From positions 3,658,001 through 3,722,000 of the forward strand of contig NZ_JAGIOG010000001.1 of NCBI RefSeq assembly GCF_017876595.1: 64,000 bases of DNA, read 5' to 3'. This document shows positions 54,371 to 64,000 of this stretch, in pieces. The notes beneath the pieces are model-generated. The model saw only the letters and a program-made list of their open reading frames with translations. It had not been told where the DNA came from and made no database searches. The position numbers and the translations under genes were made by a program. Within the stretch, counting starts at the first letter, position 1. Every line of letters starts with the position of its first letter. The stretch comes from Aeromicrobium fastidiosum. GTDB lineage: Bacteria > Actinomycetota > Actinomycetes > Propionibacteriales > Nocardioidaceae.

Positions 54371-55164
54371 CGACCGAACAGCGTCGCGACACCCCGGACC
54401 CGTCGAACCCCGTCGTCCGCATCGAGGGGGTCCACAAGAGCTTCGGCCGCACTAAAGTGCTGCACGGTGTGAGCCTCGACGTGGCTTCCGGAGAGGTCAG
54501 CTGCCTGATCGGACCGTCCGGTTCGGGCAAGTCGACCATGCTCCGGTGCATCAACCACCTGGAGAAGGTCGACGCAGGACGCATCTGGGTCAATGGCGAG
54601 ATGGTGGGATACGCCGATCACGGAACCTACCTGCAGGAGCTGCACGACCGTGAGGTGCAGAGGCGCCGGGCAAGGATCGGGATGGTATTCCAACGCTTCA
54701 ACCTGTTCCCGCACATGACTGCTCTGCAGAACATCACCGCCGCACCGATCGGGGTGGCCGGCGAGCCGCGCAAGGAGGCCGAGGAGAACGCCCGGTCGCT
54801 GCTCGATCGGGTCGGGCTGGCGCACAAGGCCGCCGCCTATCCTCGGCACCTGTCTGGCGGTCAGCAGCAGCGGGTGGCCATCGCGCGGGCACTGGCCATG
54901 CGGCCGCAGGTGATGCTGTTCGACGAGCCGACCAGTGCGCTGGATCCTGAGCTGGTCGGCGAGGTGCTCGAGGTCATGCGCGACCTCGCCGCCAACGGGA
55001 TGACCATGATCGTGGTCACCCATGAGATCGCCTTCGCCCGCGAGGTGGCAGACACCGTGGCATTCATGGACGACGGCCACATCGTGGAGCACGGGTCGGC
55101 CAGAGCCCTGATCGAGACCCCTCAGCACGAGCGGACCCGCAGCTTCCTGGCGCGCGTCACGTGA
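54367..55164 (+). CDS. Amino acid ABC transporter ATP-binding protein
   Basis: This 265-residue ATPase has Walker [10 protein letters not shown], the ABC signature [15 protein letters not shown], Walker [14 protein letters not shown] and the switch His in [12 protein letters not shown]. The GlnQ/HisP family drives polar amino acid uptake. The start overlaps the permease stop (ATGA), and the stop overlaps the M20 start (GTGA). Confidence 0.93.
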   Translation: MTTEQRRDTPDPSNPVVRIEGVHKSFGRTKVLHGVSLDVASGEVSCLIGPSGSGKSTMLRCINHLEKVDAGRIWVNGEMVGYADHGTYLQELHDREVQRRRARIGMVFQRFNLFPHMTALQNITAAPIGVAGEPRKEAEENARSLLDRVGLAHKAAAYPRHLSGGQQQRVAIARALAMRPQVMLFDEPTSALDPELVGEVLEVMRDLAANGMTMIVVTHEIAFAREVADTVAFMDDGHIVEHGSARALIETPQHERTRSFLARVT

Positions 55165-56492
55165 GCTCCATGACTGCGCTGGGCGACACTTCTGGAGTCG
55201 CCCAGCACCTGTCCGCGCTGATCACGTGTCGCACGATCTCAGAACCGGACCACCACGACCCGCAGGAGTTCGCCCGGCTTCGCGGACTGCTGCGCGACAT
55301 GTATCCGGCCACGCATCGCGCCACCGAGCGGATCGAGCTGCCCGGCGGTTCCCTGTTGCACATCTGGCGTGGCAGGCGAGCTGAACGCCCCCTGCTCCTG
55401 ATGGCACATCACGACGTGGTGCCGGCCGAGGCTTCCCGATGGGCCCACGATCCCTTTGGCGGCGACATCAGCGAGTCATCCGTGCACGGGCGTGGAGCCC
55501 TCGACGACAAGGGGGCGCTGGTCTGCCTCCTCGAGGCGGTCGAGGCCCTGGCCGTCCAGGACTTCGTGCCCGATCACGACATCTACGTGTTCTCAGGAGC
55601 TGACGAGGAGACGGACGGCAACGGGGCGAGACTCGCTGCGAAGGTGCTGCACGACTGCGGAGTGCGCCCGTGGCTCGTCAGCGACGAGGGCGGAGCAGTC
55701 GTCCCGCCGGGTCTCATCCCCGGACAGGACGCCCCGATCGCCATGGTTGCGCTCGCGGAGAAGGGAACCGTCGATGTCGATGTCGTCGCCCGGTCCGAAG
55801 GCGGTCACTCGTCCGTGCCCCTGCGGGGTGGGGCGACCGAGAGACTCGCCGAGGCCGTGCTCCGGATCAGTCGTCACGAGCCACAGACGCGGGTGTCAGC
55901 CCCCGTCCGAGCCATGCTGGCTGCTGTTGCCGAGCACTTTCCTCCCACCTTCGCGGGGCTGGCCACGGCGCCCGAGGCCACCATCTCATCAGCCTTGTCC
56001 GACGGCGGCCCGGAACTGGCGGCGCTGATCCGATCCACCATGGTCGTGACCCGCATGACAGGCAGCCCCGCTGACAACGTGCTGGCCACCCGCGCATCGG
56101 CCAACGTCAACGCACGGCTGGCTCCCGGGGACGACAAGGTCCAGCTGGAGTCGCGGCTGTCCACCTTGCTCGATGGGCTGGACATCAGCATCGACGACGT
56201 CCGCGGGGACGATCCGTCGCCCACCGCCGCCGGCACGGGCGCGCAGTGGGACCTGCTCACCGCGGCCATCACACACCTCGACCCGGACGTACGCGTGGTG
56301 CCGTACCTGCAGTCGGGAGCCACTGACAGCAGGCACTTCACCAGCATCAGCGATGCGGTCCACCGTTTCTCGCCGTTGACGATGGACAGCTCCCAGCGAG
56401 CAGCCATCCACTCTCACGACGAGCACGTCACCGTCGAGTCGTTGGCACGAGGCGCGTCGTTCTATCACGCACTGATGACGCTGCCGCACTGA
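55161..56492 (+). CDS. M20 family metallohydrolase (amino-acid deacylase/dipeptidase)
   Basis: This 443-residue protein has the M20 metal motifs [12 protein letters not shown], the bridging Asp in [12 protein letters not shown], and the catalytic pair in [13 protein letters not shown], with a dimerisation domain in the middle. Family members remove N-acyl groups from L-amino acids or split dipeptides; the D-to-L pathway of Geobacillus uses an M20-type desuccinylase as its last step. It is translationally coupled to the transporter ATPase (GTGA). Confidence 0.88.
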   Translation: MSSMTALGDTSGVAQHLSALITCRTISEPDHHDPQEFARLRGLLRDMYPATHRATERIELPGGSLLHIWRGRRAERPLLLMAHHDVVPAEASRWAHDPFGGDISESSVHGRGALDDKGALVCLLEAVEALAVQDFVPDHDIYVFSGADEETDGNGARLAAKVLHDCGVRPWLVSDEGGAVVPPGLIPGQDAPIAMVALAEKGTVDVDVVARSEGGHSSVPLRGGATERLAEAVLRISRHEPQTRVSAPVRAMLAAVAEHFPPTFAGLATAPEATISSALSDGGPELAALIRSTMVVTRMTGSPADNVLATRASANVNARLAPGDDKVQLESRLSTLLDGLDISIDDVRGDDPSPTAAGTGAQWDLLTAAITHLDPDVRVVPYLQSGATDSRHFTSISDAVHRFSPLTMDSSQRAAIHSHDEHVTVESLARGASFYHALMTLPH

Positions 56493-56508
56493 CAGATCGC
56501 TGACCGCC

Positions 56509-57426
56509 ATGATCAATCCGATCCACCTGCGCACTCTCACCACGGTCGTCGAACGGGGATCCTTCGCAGCGGCTGGCCGCGATCTGGGATACACCAGCTC
56601 TGCGGTGTCCCAACAGGTGGCGCACCTGGAGCGCATCACCGGCCTGACCCTGTTCGAGCGCGACTCTCGCCGCGCCCGTCCGACCGAGGCCGCGGTCTCG
56701 CTGGTCCGGCACAGCGCCGAGGCGCTTCTGGCCCTCGACACCTTGGAGGCCCAGCTGCCGCGGCTACGCACCGGGCACACATCGACCCTGCGACTCGGCA
56801 CCTTCCCCACCGCCAGCGCCGCGGTGATGCCTCTTGCGCTTGCCCACCTGGCCGCATCGCATCCCGACGCCAGGGTCGAGCTGGACGAGGACGAACCGGT
56901 CGCTCTGGTCTCGCGTCTGATGACGTCGCAGCTCGACCTCGCCCTGATCTACGAGTACGACCTCGTCCCGCAGCGCTGGCCTCCAGGGATGGACTGCATC
57001 CCTGTGCTGGTCGAGGACATGGTGATGGCGCGGTCGCCGGGCCAGGTGACTCACGCACTCAGCGGGATGTCCGATGCCCGGTGGATCAGCACGCTCGACG
57101 GGTCGGCTGGAGACCTTTTTCTTCACCGCCAGTGCGCGCTGGCGGGGTTCGAGCCACAGGTGCCTTGGCGGAGCAATGACTACGACGTGGTGCGGGGCCT
57201 GGTCGCCGCTGGCCTCGGGACAGCCCTGGTACCAGCCCTGGCCACGATCGGATGGAACGACGCCGCCGATCTGGACCAGCCTGAGGATGTGCGGGGACAC
57301 CGCCGCGTGTGGATCGTGCGGCGACGCGCCGCGTGCCATCCGCTCGCCGCGACCGTCATCGACTCGTTGCACTCCGCGGCTCGTGCCCTGACGCGTCGTC
57401 ATCGTCGCGTGCATCGGCCGCGCTGA
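56509..57426 (+). CDS. LysR family transcriptional regulator
   Basis: This 305-residue protein has the N-terminal LysR helix-turn-helix (INPIHLRTLTTVVERGSFAAAGRDLGYTSSAVSQQV) and a type 2 periplasmic-binding-like effector domain from about residue 90 (LRLGTFPTASAAVMPLALAHL). It is last in the cluster on the plus strand and follows the M20 gene by 16 bp, so it is probably co-transcribed with it. Its effector is likely an amino acid derivative. Confidence 0.9.
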   Translation: MINPIHLRTLTTVVERGSFAAAGRDLGYTSSAVSQQVAHLERITGLTLFERDSRRARPTEAAVSLVRHSAEALLALDTLEAQLPRLRTGHTSTLRLGTFPTASAAVMPLALAHLAASHPDARVELDEDEPVALVSRLMTSQLDLALIYEYDLVPQRWPPGMDCIPVLVEDMVMARSPGQVTHALSGMSDARWISTLDGSAGDLFLHRQCALAGFEPQVPWRSNDYDVVRGLVAAGLGTALVPALATIGWNDAADLDQPEDVRGHRRVWIVRRRAACHPLAATVIDSLHSAARALTRRHRRVHRPR

Positions 57427-57435
57427 CGGCCCAGC

Positions 57436-58605
57436 TCACCGCGTGCCGACGCCCCAATCCGGTCGAGGAACGTGGCCACGCTGAAGCATCGCTTCGCGTA
57501 CCCGCGACCGGGCCAGGGCAAGAGCGACCTCGCGTGGGTCGCCATCGTGATCGTGGGCATGGCGCAAGACGTGCGCGGCATTCGTCCTGAGCTTGGCCGA
57601 GACCGTCTCGAGCACACTCGTCGGATCGACCACGAAGGCCGAGTGCCGCATGTCCATCGCGTGGGCAGCGGCCACGGCACCTCCTGCATTGGCGATGAAG
57701 TCCGGGATCACCGTGATGCCGCGCCGACGCAGGACGGCCCTGGCCCCGGACGTGGTCGGCATGTTGGCACCCTCGACCACCAGTCTCGCCGTGATCCGGT
57801 GCGCCATCGCCTCATCGATCGTGTCCTCGCGAGCTGCCGGCACGAGCACGTCGGCCTCGACCTGCGCCAGTGCCCCAGTCGCCAGCAACGGACGTCCCAC
57901 GTGCTTGACGAAGTCATCGCCTGCCTCGGCGCTGGCGTGCACCAGCTCATCGACGGCCAGACCGTTCGGATCGTGCACCGCACCGTGCACGGTCGAGACG
58001 GCGACGATCACTGCACCCAGTTCGACCAGCCGCTGAGCAGCTGCCTGGCCCACCGCACCGAAGCCCTCGATCGCGACCCGCCCGCCCTTCAGCTCGATAC
58101 CGAGGTGATCGGTGGCCGCATCCACGACTTCAGCGACACCGAACCCCGTGATCCCGAGCTCGTCGTAGGGCAGACCTCCCAGCGCACTCGGTAGTCCGAC
58201 CGCAGCATCGCGGCCCCCGATCTCATCGGCCAGGATTGCCGCATCCGCCTCGGTCAACCCCATGTCGAGCCCGAAGACGTACTCAGCAGGCACTTCGTTG
58301 CTCAATGCCCGCGCGAACGACCGCAGCATCGCTTCCTTGTCGTGTCCGCGCGGATCACCGACGATGCCCGCCTTGGCACCGCCGAAGAACAGATCGACCG
58401 CGGCCCACTTCCAGGTCATCGATCGAGCCAGTCGCGAGATCTCGCCGACCGACACGTGCGGACCCATGCGGGTGCCACCCTTTCCCATGCCGCGGGAGGT
58501 GTTGTCGATGACGAGGACACCCCGCATTCCGGTGCGCCGATCCGCCACGCAGACGATCTTCTCGGGTCCCCAGTCATCCATCGCGGCCAGCGCGTCTGCA
58601 GTCAT
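57436..58605 (-). CDS. Glu/Leu/Phe/Val dehydrogenase family protein
   Basis: This 389-residue protein has the ELFV catalytic segment DLFFGGAKAGIVGDPRG with the substrate Lys (family form GGAKGGI; here the second Gly is Ala), and the NAD-binding GRVAIEGFGAVGQAAAQRLVELG. It would deaminate an L-amino acid to its 2-oxo acid with NAD(P), the natural last step after deacylation. It converges with the LysR gene (9 bp) and follows the TetR gene by 83 bp on the same strand. Confidence 0.88.
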   Translation of the reverse strand: MTADALAAMDDWGPEKIVCVADRRTGMRGVLVIDNTSRGMGKGGTRMGPHVSVGEISRLARSMTWKWAAVDLFFGGAKAGIVGDPRGHDKEAMLRSFARALSNEVPAEYVFGLDMGLTEADAAILADEIGGRDAAVGLPSALGGLPYDELGITGFGVAEVVDAATDHLGIELKGGRVAIEGFGAVGQAAAQRLVELGAVIVAVSTVHGAVHDPNGLAVDELVHASAEAGDDFVKHVGRPLLATGALAQVEADVLVPAAREDTIDEAMAHRITARLVVEGANMPTTSGARAVLRRRGITVIPDFIANAGGAVAAAHAMDMRHSAFVVDPTSVLETVSAKLRTNAAHVLRHAHDHDGDPREVALALARSRVREAMLQRGHVPRPDWGVGTR

Positions 58606-58688
58606 GCCGACAGCCTTGCCATGGACCGATCAGGGGGCAACGGCCGAACCCACAGATCTCCTGTTGCTCACCCCAGAGCTGCGTTCGC

Positions 58689-59375
58689 TCAGACGACGTC
58701 TCCGACCAGCCTGAGGACCCAGTCGACGGCTCCGACACGGATCTGTTCGAGATCAGACCTGATGGCGTCGTCGGTGCCGTGCTCGGAGTCCAGGGCGTCG
58801 GAGGCCAGCTGCCTGGCCGCGTAGACCCCGACGAGGTAGGCAGTCTCGGGAACACGATCGCCCGCGGACGCATCCCACTCGCGATGCTTGTCACGGAGCA
58901 GCTGCGCCATTCCGACCAAGGCCTCGCGCCGCCTCGCTCGAGCCGCCTTGCCCATCGCATCCATCTCGACCTGGAAGGCCTTGGCAACCACCAGATCATC
59001 GGACAGTGTTCCGAAGTAGGCGGCCAGGACCGCCTCGACGTACTCGCGCCAAGTGCGGCCTTCGCTGCTGACGGAGATGAGCCGACCGAGCAGGACGTCG
59101 ATGAAGCCTTGATAGGCGGCGGACACGGCCTCGTCCCGATCCGCGAAGTTGTCGTAGAAGGCAGTGAGGGAGACCCCGGCGCGCAGGCAGACCTCGCGGG
59201 CGCCGATGGCTCGATGTCCCCCGTCCGCCAGCAGCTCGACAATGGCGATCACGATGCGGTCGCGTTGGATGCGGCCGACCTCGTCGCGGGCCAGGTCGTG
59301 CTTTCCCCGCGGCAAGGACCGTGGCCGGGTGAAGAAGACACCGTCGCAGATCGTGGCGATCTCTGTGGCGGTCAT
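58689..59375 (-). CDS. TetR family transcriptional regulator
   Basis: This 228-residue protein has a TetR helix-turn-helix at about residues 40-80 (IVELLADGGHRAIGAREVCLRAGVSLTAFYDNFADRDEAV), then a helical effector domain with no motif that reveals the ligand. It is upstream of and in the same direction as the ELFV dehydrogenase and divergent from the M28 gene, so it may control either side. The start is ATG at 59373-59375. Confidence 0.87.
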   Translation of the reverse strand: MTATEIATICDGVFFTRPRSLPRGKHDLARDEVGRIQRDRIVIAIVELLADGGHRAIGAREVCLRAGVSLTAFYDNFADRDEAVSAAYQGFIDVLLGRLISVSSEGRTWREYVEAVLAAYFGTLSDDLVVAKAFQVEMDAMGKAARARRREALVGMAQLLRDKHREWDASAGDRVPETAYLVGVYAARQLASDALDSEHGTDDAIRSDLEQIRVGAVDWVLRLVGDVV

Positions 59376-59421
59376 GACGCCATTATGCCCAGCGATGCGG
59401 GGTCTGGCGCGTCGGCCTCAC

Positions 59422-59444
59422 TTAAAGTACGCTTTGTTACTTAA
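59422..59444. promoter_or_regulatory. AT-rich imperfect dyad upstream of TetR and M28 genes
   Basis: TTAAAGTAC and GTTACTTAA are imperfect inverted arms 5 bp apart in an AT-rich patch of the 93-bp divergent gap. It could be the TetR operator or overlap the -10 region of the M28 gene. A weak call. Confidence 0.3.
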
Positions 59445-59468
59445 TTGATCCAGCGTCAGGACCCACTC

Positions 59469-61034
59469 ATGAACCGCAGCATTCTGTCTCGTGCACGATC
59501 CACCCGGACGGCGGCCGTCGCCGCCCTCTCGGTCGCGGTGGCACTCCCCGCGCTCGCGATGCCGAGTGAAGCGACCTCCACCGGCCCCGAGTCGCCCAAA
59601 CGTCCCGGTCTGGCATCGACCGACGAGTTCATGAACACGATTCGCGACATCGTCGGCTTCGCGCCGCGGACCACCGGGTCCGTCGGCGGCCGCAGGACAG
59701 CCAACTACGTGGCTGATCGGTTCCGCCGAGCCGGGCTGGAAGACGTGCACTTCGAGACCGCGACCTCCTACAAGTGGACGGCGCGCGACTCCTCGCTGGT
59801 CGTCGGCGGCGAAGCCATCGACTCGTTCCCCATCTCGCACTCGCTCATCAATGACGCGACCACACCCAGCGCCCGGACGCTCGGACCGCAAGGACAGACC
59901 GGGGAGATCGTCGACATCGGGTCCGGCACCATCGGCACGTCGGACGTGAAGGGCAAGTGGGTGCTGTTCGACCTCAAGTTCGAGCTCCCTCTCATCGCGA
60001 TGCTGCCCTTCACGAACTTCCTCTGGGATCCGTATCTTCGCCTGATCAACCCGTCCAAGCTCTTCGGCGCCAACCCCTACGTCACGTCTCAGACGAAGAT
60101 CGTCGACGAGGCGCAGCAGGCAGGTGCCCTCGGTGTGATCGGTGTGCTCAGCGACTACTTCGACTCCAACCGCTATCACAACGAATACCACCGACGCTCC
60201 CCCATGACGGCCCCCGGCGTCTGGATCACCAAGAAGGAGGGCGCTCGACTCCGTTCCCTGCTGCCGAGCGCGCCGAAGGCCACGATGAAGCTGACGACCG
60301 AACGCAAGGCCGTCACAGCACGCACGGTCGTCGGCTTCCTGCCCGGCACCACCAAGGACACCGTGATGGTCCAGTCGCATCACGACTCGCAGGGGCCAGG
60401 TGCCGTCGAGGACGCGACCGGCACCTCCGAGGTCATCGCCCTGGCCGACTACTACGGGGCCGAGGCGAAGAAGCCCGGGTACAAGAAGCGTCAGAAGACC
60501 ATGATGTTCACGACGTTCGACACCCACTTCACGGGCTATCAGCAGCACCAGGCGTTCGTGAAGAAATACATCACCGACCAGGAGACGCCTTACCGCATCG
60601 TCGCAAATGCCACGATCGAGCACGTCGGCAAGCACGCGACCGTCTCCCAGGACGGCAGCTTGAAGGTGCGCGACGAGCACGAGCCTCGCGGGATCTTCGA
60701 GAACCTGAGTCTTGCCCTGAAGATCAAGCTCGACTCCGCGATCGTCCGCAACAACCTGCACACCACCGCCGTGCTCAACTCCACCCTGCCGTCGGCGCTC
60801 CTCGGTGGCATCCCTACCGACGCGTCCTTCGTCCTGCAGGCGGGTGTGCCCACGATCAGCCTGATCGCCGGTCCTCTCTACATGTACGACGACGCCGACA
60901 CGATCGACAAGATCGACCAGTCTCAGCTGCGTCCCGTCGCCACGTTCTTCGCGGACATGCTCGACGCCCTCGAGAAGACGCCCGCCGATCGCATCGGGCA
61001 GAGCTCGCTCCTGTCGCGCCTGGGCACCAGATGA
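59469..61034 (+). CDS. Secreted M28-like peptidase family protein with altered active site
   Basis: This 521-residue protein has a signal peptide (RTAAVAALSVAVALPALAMP) and the M28 order: VQSHHDSQGPGAVEDATGTSEVIALAD supplies the first His and Asp ligands. The usual Glu-Glu pair (base and zinc ligand) is replaced by Thr-His in FTTFDTHFTGYQQH, and the C-terminal YHT-type motif is PLYMYDDADTID. Catalysis as in aminopeptidase S is therefore in doubt. It overlaps the lipase-like gene by 4 bp (ATGA). Confidence 0.8.
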   Translation: MNRSILSRARSTRTAAVAALSVAVALPALAMPSEATSTGPESPKRPGLASTDEFMNTIRDIVGFAPRTTGSVGGRRTANYVADRFRRAGLEDVHFETATSYKWTARDSSLVVGGEAIDSFPISHSLINDATTPSARTLGPQGQTGEIVDIGSGTIGTSDVKGKWVLFDLKFELPLIAMLPFTNFLWDPYLRLINPSKLFGANPYVTSQTKIVDEAQQAGALGVIGVLSDYFDSNRYHNEYHRRSPMTAPGVWITKKEGARLRSLLPSAPKATMKLTTERKAVTARTVVGFLPGTTKDTVMVQSHHDSQGPGAVEDATGTSEVIALADYYGAEAKKPGYKKRQKTMMFTTFDTHFTGYQQHQAFVKKYITDQETPYRIVANATIEHVGKHATVSQDGSLKVRDEHEPRGIFENLSLALKIKLDSAIVRNNLHTTAVLNSTLPSALLGGIPTDASFVLQAGVPTISLIAGPLYMYDDADTIDKIDQSQLRPVATFFADMLDALEKTPADRIGQSSLLSRLGTR

Positions 61035-62224
61035 GACGCGCTCGTCGGATCTGGGCCGTCCTCGTCCTGTCGGTCCTCCTGGCCCAGTCCGTCTCCCCGA
61101 ACATGTCGGTCGCCAGTGCGAGCACCGTCGACCCGCGTTCCACCCCGCGCCAGCTCCTCGGCACCAGCGGAGCTGGACAGACCAGCCAGCTCGCCGGGGC
61201 AGGACGATCCCTCAACGTCAGGTACACGACCACCAACCATGCGGGCTCGGTGGTCGAGGCGACCGGGCTGGTGCTGGTGCCCTCGGGCCCCACCCCGGAC
61301 GGCGGTTGGCCCCTGGTCGTCTACGGGCACATGACGACCGGCGCAGCCGACCGATGCGCCCCGACGCGCGGGACACCGGGACACCCGGAGCTCCGCCGAA
61401 TGCAGCAGGGCGACGATCTCGCACGCCGCCTGCTTTCCGCCGGAGTCGCTGTGGCGCGGCCCGACTACGAAGGTCTGGGGTCTGCCGGTGGCCATCCGTA
61501 CCTGCGCGGCGAGTCACTGGGCAGGTCGATGATCGACATGGTTGCCGCCACCCGCCAGCTGATCCCCCTGAACGGCGACTGGGTGGCGTCCGGCCACTCC
61601 GAAGGCGCGGTGGCAGCACTCAACGTCGCCGACAGACGACAGAAGCTCATCCCCGGCATGCATCTGAGAGGTGTGCACGCCATCACGCCGGTCACGCAGA
61701 TGGACGCGCTGATCCGACTGCTGCGGCCTCTCCCCGTCGCCGCGCAGCCGCTCACCGGACCGCTGGTCGCGCTCGCCGCACTCATCATCAAGGGTCAGGC
61801 TGTCGAAGATCCCGCGATCGAGGAGCTAGCGCTCGGCGGCGGGTTGGCACCGCGGGCCGCGGCGCTGTGGGACCACCTGGAAACGCGCTGCCTCGAAGAA
61901 CTCGGCAAGTCGGACTCCTGGGGCGGGCTCGCACCCTCGCAGCTGTTGGGATCACGAGGAGAACAGCTGATGGGTGCCGTCGTCGACAAGCTCGTCGCGG
62001 ACGACGTGCGCCGTCTGTCGCTGCGGCACGTACCCGTCAGGATCGATGAGGGTCTCGTCGACGCAGTCGCACCCCTGGTCTTCACCGAACAGCTCGTCCG
62101 CACCTACCGATCGCAGGGCATCACAGTCACCCATCGCCGATGGGTCGCAGGGCACTCGGCAACCAACTCCGATGCCCACTCCGTGCCGTCGGCATCTCAG
62201 TGGATCGTGGCACGGCTCCGGTGA
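61031..62224 (+). CDS. Secreted alpha/beta hydrolase, secretory-lipase-like
   Basis: This 397-residue protein has a signal peptide (WAVLVLSVLLAQSVSPNMS), an alpha/beta hydrolase nucleophile elbow GHSEGAVAALNVA and a late His in WVAGHSATNSDAHS, the pattern of the secretory lipase (LIP) family. Acyl esters or lipids outside the cell are the likely substrates. It is translated together with the M28-like gene. Confidence 0.83.
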   Translation: MRRARRIWAVLVLSVLLAQSVSPNMSVASASTVDPRSTPRQLLGTSGAGQTSQLAGAGRSLNVRYTTTNHAGSVVEATGLVLVPSGPTPDGGWPLVVYGHMTTGAADRCAPTRGTPGHPELRRMQQGDDLARRLLSAGVAVARPDYEGLGSAGGHPYLRGESLGRSMIDMVAATRQLIPLNGDWVASGHSEGAVAALNVADRRQKLIPGMHLRGVHAITPVTQMDALIRLLRPLPVAAQPLTGPLVALAALIIKGQAVEDPAIEELALGGGLAPRAAALWDHLETRCLEELGKSDSWGGLAPSQLLGSRGEQLMGAVVDKLVADDVRRLSLRHVPVRIDEGLVDAVAPLVFTEQLVRTYRSQGITVTHRRWVAGHSATNSDAHSVPSASQWIVARLR

Positions 62225-62245
62225 GCGAACAGCGCCGCACGACCT

Positions 62246-62340
62246 GCGCCCCTTGAGCTGGTCGAGACACCTCGCCCCTTGAGCTGGTCGAAAGAGCCTC
62301 TCGACCAGCTCAAGGGGCGGGACAGCTCAAGGGGCGGGTC
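62246..62340. repeat. Hairpin-forming repeat in convergent gap before leuA
   Basis: GCCCCTTGAGCTGGTCGA at 62274-62291 is perfectly inverted at 62301-62318 with a 9-base loop (18-bp stem). A second direct copy of the same word starts at 62248, and a third partial inverted copy (AGCTCAAGGGGCGGG) starts at 62324. It lies between the lipase-like gene and leuA, both ending here, so it may terminate both transcripts. It resembles the repeat inside gltX. Confidence 0.75.
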
Positions 62341-62344
62341 TGGT

Positions 62345-64000
<1,656 letters not shown>

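Overview
The window is 64 kb of very GC-rich chromosome with tightly packed genes, many ATGA or GTGA start/stop overlaps and frequent GTG starts. Gene families and orders (DUF177-rpmF-rnc-mutM, thiL/DUF3515/ddl, plsC-gpsA, an IclR gene divergent from leuCD, a LeuA_2-type 2-isopropylmalate synthase, a Pls/PosA synthetase, and an Ada-AlkA fusion) indicate an actinobacterium. I infer a member of the Nocardioidaceae such as Aeromicrobium, but that rank is a judgement from gene order, not a search. I see no rRNA, CRISPR array, prophage or insertion sequence. Two tRNA genes are present.

Layout. 0-10 kb: a housekeeping block, mostly on the minus strand (dgt, GNAT, mutM, rnc, rpmF, DUF177; coaD, rsmD, recG, DAK2/FakA-like), with dinB inserted on the plus strand and rpmB divergent. 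10-18 kb: amidase, GNAT, thiL, a stand-alone Lrp/AsnC ligand domain, a DUF3515 lipoprotein, ddl, a Cys/Met-metabolism PLP enzyme, gpsA-plsC and a cold-shock-like protein. 18-22.9 kb: leuCD with a divergent IclR regulator and a 17-bp dyad between them, then two tandem lysine-rich coiled-coil paralogues. 22.9-24.8 kb: an alkylation-repair operon (Ada-AlkA fusion plus Ogt). 24.9-30.6 kb: a mini phosphopantetheinyl transferase, an M1 peptidase and a 1304-residue Pls/PosA synthetase. 30.7-31.2 kb: a rifamycin ADP-ribosyltransferase gene (arr) behind a 19-bp dyad that looks like a rifamycin-associated element. 31.2-37.3 kb: two large secreted metallopeptidases transcribed apart from each other. 37.4-43.2 kb: tRNA-Glu, tRNA-Gln and gltX in one direction, an FAH-family enzyme, a redox flavoprotein with a divergent MerR regulator, uppS and recO. 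43.2-47.4 kb: accessory genes including a saccharopine dehydrogenase-like gene and an MFS exporter on either side of a 32-bp dyad.

47.4-59.4 kb is the most coherent accessory region: a PucR regulator, a COG3375-type acyltransferase, an NSAR/OSBS-group enolase-superfamily racemase, an N-acyl-D-amino-acid deacylase, a polar amino acid ABC importer, an M20 deacylase, a LysR regulator, a Glu/Leu-type dehydrogenase and a TetR regulator. Together they read as import, N-acylation, racemisation, deacylation and oxidative deamination of amino acids, that is, scavenging of D-amino acids or N-acyl amino acids. The region 59.4-62.2 kb encodes a secreted M28-like protein and a secreted lipase-like hydrolase in one operon. 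The window ends inside leuA.

A separate feature of this DNA is that every convergent intergenic gap longer than 100 bp that lacks RNA genes carries its own long dyad or tandem repeat (15.95, 18.17, 41.48, 44.80 and 62.25 kb). A copy related to the 62-kb repeat lies inside the coding start of gltX.
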